Assembly: GCA_033439255.1 (NCBI GenBank) | Contig: CM065882.1 | Span: 1,984,001-2,048,000 of the forward strand | DNA: 64,000 nt | Direction: 5' to 3' | Source: Hericium rajendrae | Lineage: Eukaryota; Basidiomycota; Agaricomycetes; Russulales; Hericiaceae | Shown here: positions 58,400 through 64,000 of the stretch, one piece after another | Position numbering within the stretch: the first letter of the stretch is position 1 | Layout of the letters: each line of letters starts with the position of its first letter | Translations under genes and position numbers: made by a program | Notes under the pieces: model-generated | What the model saw: the letters and a program-made list of their open reading frames with translations, nothing else | The model's database searches: none | Told to the model about the DNA's origin: nothing

Positions 58400-59430
58400 A
58401 AGAAAAGCTCTTCATAACGCTTCCCAACTTGTTTCCCGACTGCCCATTGAAATCCTGCATTCAATATTCAACTTATGTCTTCCGGATCCCTATTTACTCC
58501 GTCAAATACCTCCAACATCTGGATGGATACAGATCACCATGGTCTGCTCTCATTGGCGTCGTGTTGCTATATCTCACTCTTTTCTGTGATATCACGTCAC
58601 GGATGCCCTTACACCCGAATGGATCTTGACGTTTATTGCACGCTCCGCGCCTGGGCCTTTCAGTGTTGCAATGGATCTTCAATTGCTGAGACGCGACGTT
58701 GTCACAGCTTTGCTAGATAATATATCGCGTATCCAGGCAATAGAGGTCGAGGGAGCTGCATCCCACTTTCTCCACAACTTGACACACGACGCTCCGCTAC
58801 TTCGACGTCTATTCGTCCGCGGAGAGCGTTCTCGGAATCGACGCCACGTTCCATGTATTGTCCTTCCAAAATCGCTTTTCAACAACGCTGCGCCTCGGTT
58901 GGTTGAAATATTTTTGGATGAAAATATCCAACTTGCCACCATTCGCCAATTACCACCGCAGGTCAAAATTTATAGTAGCAGGGCGATACATACCATCAGC
59001 GAGGCCGAATCGATTTTCTGGCAATTGCCAGCATTGGAGCAGGTCCCCATCAGATGTAAACCGGCTGCCGACGAATATGTCAAACCCAGTATCTATATGA
59101 CCGGCGCGAAGATCATCTTTATGGAGCTCGAACTTTGGCAGCCGTCGAAGAGTATGGACGTGTTGCGGTCTCTTCAGCTTCCATCTTTACAGCGGCTTTA
59201 ATTGGGGATACACCTGGACGACCCGTCGTCGCTGCCCCAGGGTGGTCATGGATACCATCGCTTTGCATATAAGTATATCGCTTTACGTACATCGCTTTAT
59301 CAAGAAGACAGGACTGCTCAAGTGGCTGAACATATCCTTGTCCTCCTGGCCGCATTCGAATCGGTTGTGCGAGTTCGACATGGGATGTGTCCTTGATCAA
59401 ATTAACGGGATCGCCTTTTATTTGACGCCA
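58400..59430 (+). pseudogene. F-box/LRR protein gene with an in-frame stop
   Basis: One frame reads ASQLVSRLPIEILHSIFNLC, a textbook F-box start, then QIPPTSGWIQITMVCSHWRR and VAISHSFL. A TGA at 58587-58589 interrupts, after which the same frame continues YHVTDALTPEWILTFIARSA and PGPFSVAMDL. Agaricomycete F-box proteins commonly have Trp at this spot, so TGG to TGA is the simplest change. The frame then stays open through leucine-rich segments such as ALLDNISRIQAIEVEG and FLHNLTHDAPLLRRLFV until TAA at 59199-59201. Further leucine-rich pieces appear out of frame to about 59430 (LHISISLYVHRFIKK). No initiating ATG exon was found. It reads as a recently decayed member of a large family, or less likely as readthrough. 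Confidence 0.7.
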
Positions 59431-59745
59431 ACTTGACGGCCGCGTTTGCTATCCAGTTTTTTGGCCTCATCCATACCCACCGTGTGCAACGGCAGGCCAG
59501 TGTCTCATGTCGGGACACTCACCATTAGTATGCTTAGCATGGGGTCATGGATGATCGCGTCCCGGATGAGATGTAGCGGATTCAACCGCAACAATAATTG
59601 CGTTCCTATGCCCCCTAAATAAACTCGCTTTCAGAACAAATGGCGAATTTGTCCGCTACATGTTATCGAGCTGAACAAACTTCAGCGCGCCGACTGCCAC
59701 CCCAACCTAAAGTAGAAGGAGTGTTTATAGGGTCTGCTTGGAGAC

Positions 59746-60081
59746 TACAGGCGTTTGCATAAGAAACTGCAGGTTGCCTCGCCGCGCGTTTTGTTTGTAG
59801 TAGCCAAATAGTTACCAAAAATGGGTCGCCCATATAGCCGGTGCTTGTGCCCGAGGTGCCCAGCTGAAATTCGGAGCCTCCGAGGACATGGGCAATACAC
59901 ATCCTTTGACCAGCTCGATGTCCTGGAGGCAACATCCACATCAGATTTGTTTTATCTGAAGAGCAAGGAGCTTGAGTCCTTGACAGTCGTGGAAGGCACC
60001 ATGACCAAATATGGCAATATTTGGCCACTACAAACAAACGCGCGGCGAGGCGATCTGCAGTTTCTTATGCAAACGCCTGTA
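59746..60081. mobile_element. MITE-like element with long terminal inverted repeats and TA duplication
   Basis: The left end CAGGCGTTTGCATAAGAAAC (from 59748) is matched by its exact reverse complement ending at 60079. The similarity runs about 65-70 bases inward on each side with only a few mismatches and one single-base gap. Both ends are flanked by TA (59746-59747 and 60080-60081), as expected for Tc1/mariner-class insertions. The element is 332 bp between the TA pairs, with a core of about 190 bases and no transposase, so it is non-autonomous. It sits between the F-box relic and the TRAP-alpha-like gene. A plus-strand open frame from 59821 runs through its core and is not a gene. Confidence 0.75.
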
Positions 60082-60293
60082 GCGCGCCGCCGGCATTCCT
60101 TGAATATCGGGTCACATGACGCCGCCCTGTGTCCGCAAAAGGAGATATGGAGCGCGGACGTGGCAAGGCGCACTCGCGAGCGCGAATCCTTCAACTCGAC
60201 CAGCCCTTCATCCCATCTTTCTTTTCTTCGGACTGTGTAGCAACAGCTCCTTTGGTTTTTCTACCCGTCTTTTGAGTCACCTAGCAGCCGGAC

Positions 60294-61478
60294 ATGCGCA
60301 TATACTCGTGGTTCGCAACCCTCGCGCTCTTCGCGACGACGGTGCTCGCGGTCGAAGTCTGTACGTGTCCTTTCCATTCTCCGCATGTCGATTCCGTGGA
60401 AACTGATCTCTATGTCGCACAGCTTCTGTTACTGATGAGGACATCGTAGAGGAGGTCGTTATCGACGGCAAGGGCAACCTCGAGGTCGTGGCTTCGTTCC
60501 CTGAGAGCAACCCCTTCGGACGTGAGTCACCCTGTGACCGCGTCATCTATCGTGAAATAACCCCAGGACGCAGACATCGTCAATGGCGAGCGCAATCAGC
60601 TCTTCCTCGACATCGTGAACAAGTCGCCCAAGAACGTGACGTTGCTCACGGTTGCGGGCGCGTTCCATGACCCGAGGGATGACAAGTTGATCAAGGCGGT
60701 GCGTTTGCTTCCGTCGTGGAAACTCTTCTCGATGCCATTGGACAACCTGTTAACGAGGCTTCTACTCTAGACGAACAACATGACATATGGTCTTTATTTG
60801 GTCGAGGGCGCGAAGATTCGCCTTCCGTATACATTCCACAGCGAGTACGTGTTGCAATCATTCTTAGCCGCTCATCAGGACTGACTGGATACCTTCTTAG
60901 ATACAAGGTAAACATTCCCCGGGACGTTTGCTGTGGGCCCACATCTCATGAATATCGCAGACCGGTGACATAAAGCTGAACCTTTTCCTGGAGCATCTGA
61001 CCGACGTTCGTTTCCACCTTCCTACCTTCTACTTCAATGCCAATATCTTACGGTAATTCTCAGGGCGAGAGACAACGCATCCCTATCTACGAGTCCATTG
61101 TTACCGTCGTCGAGCCCGAATTCTCCATCTTCGATTTCAAGCTGTAAGCCCCCCTCCTTCTACCCATCCCCTGCCCCTAATTTTAAGCATGTCCCCAGTA
61201 TCACGACCTACGCCGTCGTAGCCGGCCTCCTCGGCTCGCTCGGCTACATCGCCTACCTATCCTTCGCCCCGGCGGCGGTGAAAAAGCCGCGCGCCAAGGC
61301 ACCCGTCTCCGCGCCCGTCGGCACCGTCACGGCCAGCGGCGCGGGTGGCTACCAGGAGGAGTGGATCCCGGAGCACCACCTGCGCAAGAGCAAGCGGAGC
61401 AAGGGCGCGGACAGTGGTGCGGACACCAGCGGCGCCGAGACAAGTGGGGCGGAGAAGAAGCGCAGGGGCAGGAAGTAA
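60294..61478 (+). CDS. IRC22: translocon-associated protein alpha-like ER membrane protein (IRC22/SSR1)
   Basis: An ER single-pass membrane protein resembling TRAP-alpha of animals and Irc22 of yeast, associated with the protein translocon. The signal peptide is MRIYSWFATLALFATTVLAV. After an intron the acidic lumenal start SSVTDEDIVEEVVIDGKGNL follows, then ADIVNGERNQLFLDIVNKSP and KNVTLLTVAGAFHDPRDD. Short exons give NNMTYGLYLVEGAKIRLPYT and KTGDIKLNLFLEHLTD, then RQRIPIYESIVTVVEPEFSI. The membrane helix is ITTYAVVAGLLGSLGYIAYL. The cytosolic tail is basic and ends AEKKRRGRK with TAA at 61476-61478. About 7 exons. The GxxADxSGAETSGAE repeats in the tail are low-complexity. Confidence 0.82.
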
Positions 61479-62187
61479 GCGGCGGGAGTTGATGCAGACA
61501 CCGGATCTATCTTGGCTACCGATAACTTATGTAGCGGATACGTGAGGCCGGCCAGGCGAAAAGGGCATGTTGTCTGGCTGGGAGCAGTCGGACGTGCTGC
61601 GTCTCCCATTCCGGACGAGCTATAAGTTGAACTGTCGGTATATATGTCCTAGCAAAGGTCCGGCATTGCTTCATCGGTTCATGAGGTCAGAAATGTTCCA
61701 AGATATCGTTCACGTTAGAGCGCGTCGCTTGCTTTATAAAACATAAGCACGTCGTGCAATATAATTTAGTTGGTTAGTTGTCATTGCGTCAATGATGCTA
61801 CCAGAAAGAATGCAGTCCATACAAGTAAGAACAGCGCGAAGTTTCACCAAACTCCGCATTTGTGGAATACAGACCGGGGTGGTTATTGTCCGAGGCAAGC
61901 CAAGTGTACAGATTTGCGATTCACTACAGCCAACTCGTGCAAGTCTCTCATCCAGCTTGGCAAATGGCTGAGAAGATAGAATTTGGGCAAGTGTTGTAAG
62001 GTTTGGAACGAGCCGAATACCACAAGAGGCTCAGTCAAGCTTGCATCCGATAGCTCAAGTCTAGAAGCATGCGGAAGCAAGAAAATTATAAGCGCAGCAC
62101 TCTACAGATCAATGTGCTTATACCCCTTCACCTATCCCCGGCGTTAGCAAAACTAGACCGACAGCGCACAAGACACAATGAACGTAC
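61479..62187. other. intergenic region, including the unresolved 3' end of the complex I subunit gene
   Basis: About 700 AT-rich bases. The last short exon of the minus-strand NDUFB10-like gene must lie here, but no acceptor could be chosen with confidence. No other gene was seen. Confidence 0.35.
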
Positions 62188-62444
62188 CCGGTTCTCCCGC
62201 AGCATGGTGATGTACTTATCCGCGAGCTCCCGGCACGTCTCGTACGCATTGACGCCCTCTATGCGGTGGCATGTCTGCAGCTGCTCCTGCACGATGCGAC
62301 CCTCCATCGCGCGCACCCAGGACTCGCGCATGTGTGCTTCCCGGGCGGCGACGCGCGCTGCGAAGCCAGGGTTAGTCATCGGGTGGAGAGCAGCGCGAGT
62401 GACAACGGACCTTTGAGTTCTGCTGCCTTGGTAGAATCCGCCAT
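62188..62444 (-). CDS. mitochondrial complex I 12-kDa subunit (NDUFB10/PDSW-like), 3' exon unresolved
   Basis: An accessory subunit of NADH-ubiquinone oxidoreductase in the inner mitochondrial membrane. Exon 1, MADSTKAAELK, joins across a short intron (GTCCGT..CGCAG) to ARVAAREAHMRESWVRAMEG, then RIVQEQLQTCHRIEGVNAYE and TCRELADKYITMLRENR. The pattern W-V-R-x-M-x-G-R-x-V-x-E-x-L followed by C-x-R-x-E-G-V-N and a later Cys matches the fungal 12-kDa subunit, including the two spaced Cys residues. The exon ends at 62188 with a GTACGT donor. The expected last few residues (usually a basic Gly-Tyr-rich end) could not be placed. It is on the minus strand, about 260 bases from the tRNA gene. Confidence 0.75.
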
Positions 62445-62705
62445 GGGTGGGCGTGTATTGGGTGTGTTGGATACGGTGCAAAGGCGCGCTTGACACTCGG
62501 AGTCGGAGAGCTGGGCTGATGCTGACTAATCCAGGTCTTCTTCCGCGTTACTATTAGACGCAGGAAACGGTGACAATCCACACACTCGATCCCATCAGTC
62601 TGTTACATTAGCAGCCTGGAGAGCAAAAAAAAAGTAAGTACATGGATCCCTCAACTTATCACAATACATAGCCAAAAATGTTTTCCATATCATCAAGACT
62701 TACAA

Positions 62706-62776
62706 TGCATTAAGGGGGAATCGAACCCCCGGCGGGTCGATGGCAACGACCCAGGTTACCACTACCCCATTAATGC
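62706..62776 (-). tRNA. tRNA-Gly (anticodon GCC)
   Basis: A 71-base cloverleaf on the minus strand. The acceptor stem GCATTAA pairs with TTAATGC, followed by discriminator A. The D arm is GGGGTAGTGGTAACC. The anticodon stem GGGTCG/CGACCC encloses loop TTGCCAT with anticodon GCC. The T arm is GGGGG-TTCGATT-CCCCC. All stems pair perfectly and there is no intron. Confidence 0.96.
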
Positions 62777-63042
62777 TTGAATGTTATTGCCTTTTCTATA
62801 TACTGTAGCTTCTTGTTCTCGGAAAGCAAGTCACCGAGCCGGCAACGGGCTCGGGGACAAATCAGTCAGTAATGTCTCGATGAAAATCACGATCACGGTC
62901 CGTAAGCGCGCCTGCTACGCTTCAAGGGATGGATCCCCAACCCTGATGTTCGTGTGATGCGGAGCTAGTACCCAGCCGGCCAGGCTTCATAAATACCGCT
63001 CACCTGCCCAGCCCATCAAGCGTGTATCGACGCGACTTCACC

Positions 63043-64000
63043 ATGTCTTCCCCCGTCTTCCCCATCCGTTACCCCGTCGGTGCGACCGAGCCTCTGCTCA
63101 CTCTCTCCAAAGGTGCACCACTTTCCCGCCCCCCTCGTGCTTGGCGGGCGTTGACTTCTTTCCAGCGACTCCCACCGTCTACCAGATCGAGCTGCACAAC
63201 GGCGTGGACAGCCGTCTGACACGCGCCCTCATCGAGGACGGGCTGCGCCCCGCCCTCGACGCCATCGAGCGCGAATGGCGCGGCTCATTCCGCGCGTACA
63301 AGGCCGCGGCAGCCAAGGACCCCAAGTCCGCGCCGAAGGAGCTTGGCGCGGGCGCGGTGGTCATCGTCGGGCGCCGCGGGCAGGAGAAATTCTTCAGCAA
63401 CGGTGCGTACCGCGTCCGGCGTGAATGTGCACGTCACTGATGATCTGGTAGGCTTCGACTATGCTAGCGTTGTTGCCGACCCGAATTGGTTCGCTCGTAC
63501 GTACTCCAGCCTCGGTTCACATTCACAGTTCACCACAACCGACGCGTCGTAACAGTCGTTTGGAACCCCTTGCTCGTCCGCCTGCTCTCCTTCCCTCGTA
63601 AGTCATCTGCTCTGGCCGACCCGCAGACCCCAATTAACATGACATCCGACAGTGCCCACCGTCGCCGCGATCAACGGCCACTGCTTCGCCGCAGGCTTCA
63701 TTCTCTCCATGGCCTGCGACTATCGCATCCTGCTCGATCCCCCGCCCAAGCGCAACCTCTGGCTCTCCATGAACGAGATTCATTTCGGCGCGCCGTACCC
63801 TCCGTCCTTCGCCGCGCTCTTGCGCGCGAAGCTCCCCTCCGCCGCGACGCTACGCACGCTCGCGCTCGAGGGTCACCGTTGGACGCCGCCCGACGCGATC
63901 AAGGCCGGCATCGTCGACGAGCTCGTGTCCGGCGGGACGGAGATCGTGCTCGAGCGCGCCGTGCGGGTCGGTTCAGAGAAGGCGGCGCTGGCGCGCGAGG
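63043..64000 (+). CDS. enoyl-CoA hydratase/isomerase family protein (partial at window end)
   Basis: A crotonase-fold enzyme, probably a peroxisomal delta3-delta2-enoyl-CoA isomerase of fatty-acid beta-oxidation. The start is MSSPVFPIRYPVGATEPLLT, and exons join to TPTVYQIELHNGVDSRLTRA, then AGAVVIVGRRGQEKFFSNG and FDYASVVADPNWFA. The oxyanion-hole region reads PLPTVAAINGHCFAAGFILS, followed by MACDYRILLDPPPKRNLWLS and MNEIHFGAPYPPSFAALLRA. These fit the crotonase signature with the conserved A-x-I-N-G-x-x-x-A-G-x-x loop. RAKLPSAATLRTLALEGHRW and AIKAGIVDELVSGG continue to the window edge, where the gene is cut, so its C-terminus and any peroxisomal targeting signal are not visible. Introns are short (about 45-60 bases). 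Confidence 0.88.

Overview
The window is nuclear DNA of a filamentous basidiomycete, most likely a mushroom-forming Agaricomycete. Nearly every gene is broken by short introns of about 50-70 bases with GT..AG ends. Gene families are typical of that class: an APSES transcription factor, fungal seven-helix proteins, F-box/LRR genes, and a Crypton with a GCR1-like tail. Genus and species cannot be read from the sequence alone.

Layout. 1-6 kb: an APSES/KilA-N transcription factor (+), then unassigned DNA and a 42-residue membrane peptide (-). 6.7-10.3 kb: SPX-domain phosphate transporter of the PHO91 type (+). 10.7-13.6 kb: KU70 (+). 14.1-15.5 kb: secreted PLC-like phosphodiesterase (+), followed by a decayed minisatellite of about 70-80 bp units. 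17.0-18.2 kb: HUS1 (+), convergent with an isochorismatase-fold protein (-). 19.9-26.5 kb: a GC-rich accessory stretch built around an apparently intact Crypton tyrosine recombinase, bordered by low-complexity DNA. 27.3-34.6 kb: monothiol glutaredoxin GRX4 (+), an SLX8-like RING protein (-), a secreted NMT1/SsuA-like binding protein (+) and TVP38 (-). 36.3-46.4 kb: a small hydrophilic protein (+), HSP10 (-), MUB1/SamB (-), the NDR kinase CBK1 (-) and a seven-helix membrane protein (-). 46.8-52 kb: POP4 (+), a tRNA-like sequence, an uncharacterised gene (+) and an NmrA-type oxidoreductase (+). 53.5-56.5 kb: a rhodopsin-like fungal membrane protein (+) and a small cupin-like protein (-). 58.4-60.1 kb: an F-box pseudogene and a 332-bp inverted-repeat element. 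60.3-64 kb: TRAP-alpha/IRC22 (+), a complex I subunit (-), tRNA-Gly(GCC) (-) and the 5' part of an enoyl-CoA hydratase/isomerase (+).

Most genes are housekeeping: DNA repair and checkpoint (KU70, HUS1, SLX8-like), phosphate, iron-sulfur and mitochondrial functions, and polarity and protein turnover (CBK1, MUB1). The neighbourhood is a patchwork and not an operon-like pathway cluster. The most distinctive parts are the mobile and repetitive ones: the Crypton, the MITE-like palindrome, the minisatellite and the tRNA-derived sequence. There are also single-gene oddities: a Cys-to-Ser change in the isochorismatase-like protein, a frame break or 40-base intron in the SPX gene, and one nonsense codon in an F-box gene. 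Exon boundaries were inferred by eye from splice signals and protein-family continuity, so single boundaries may be off.
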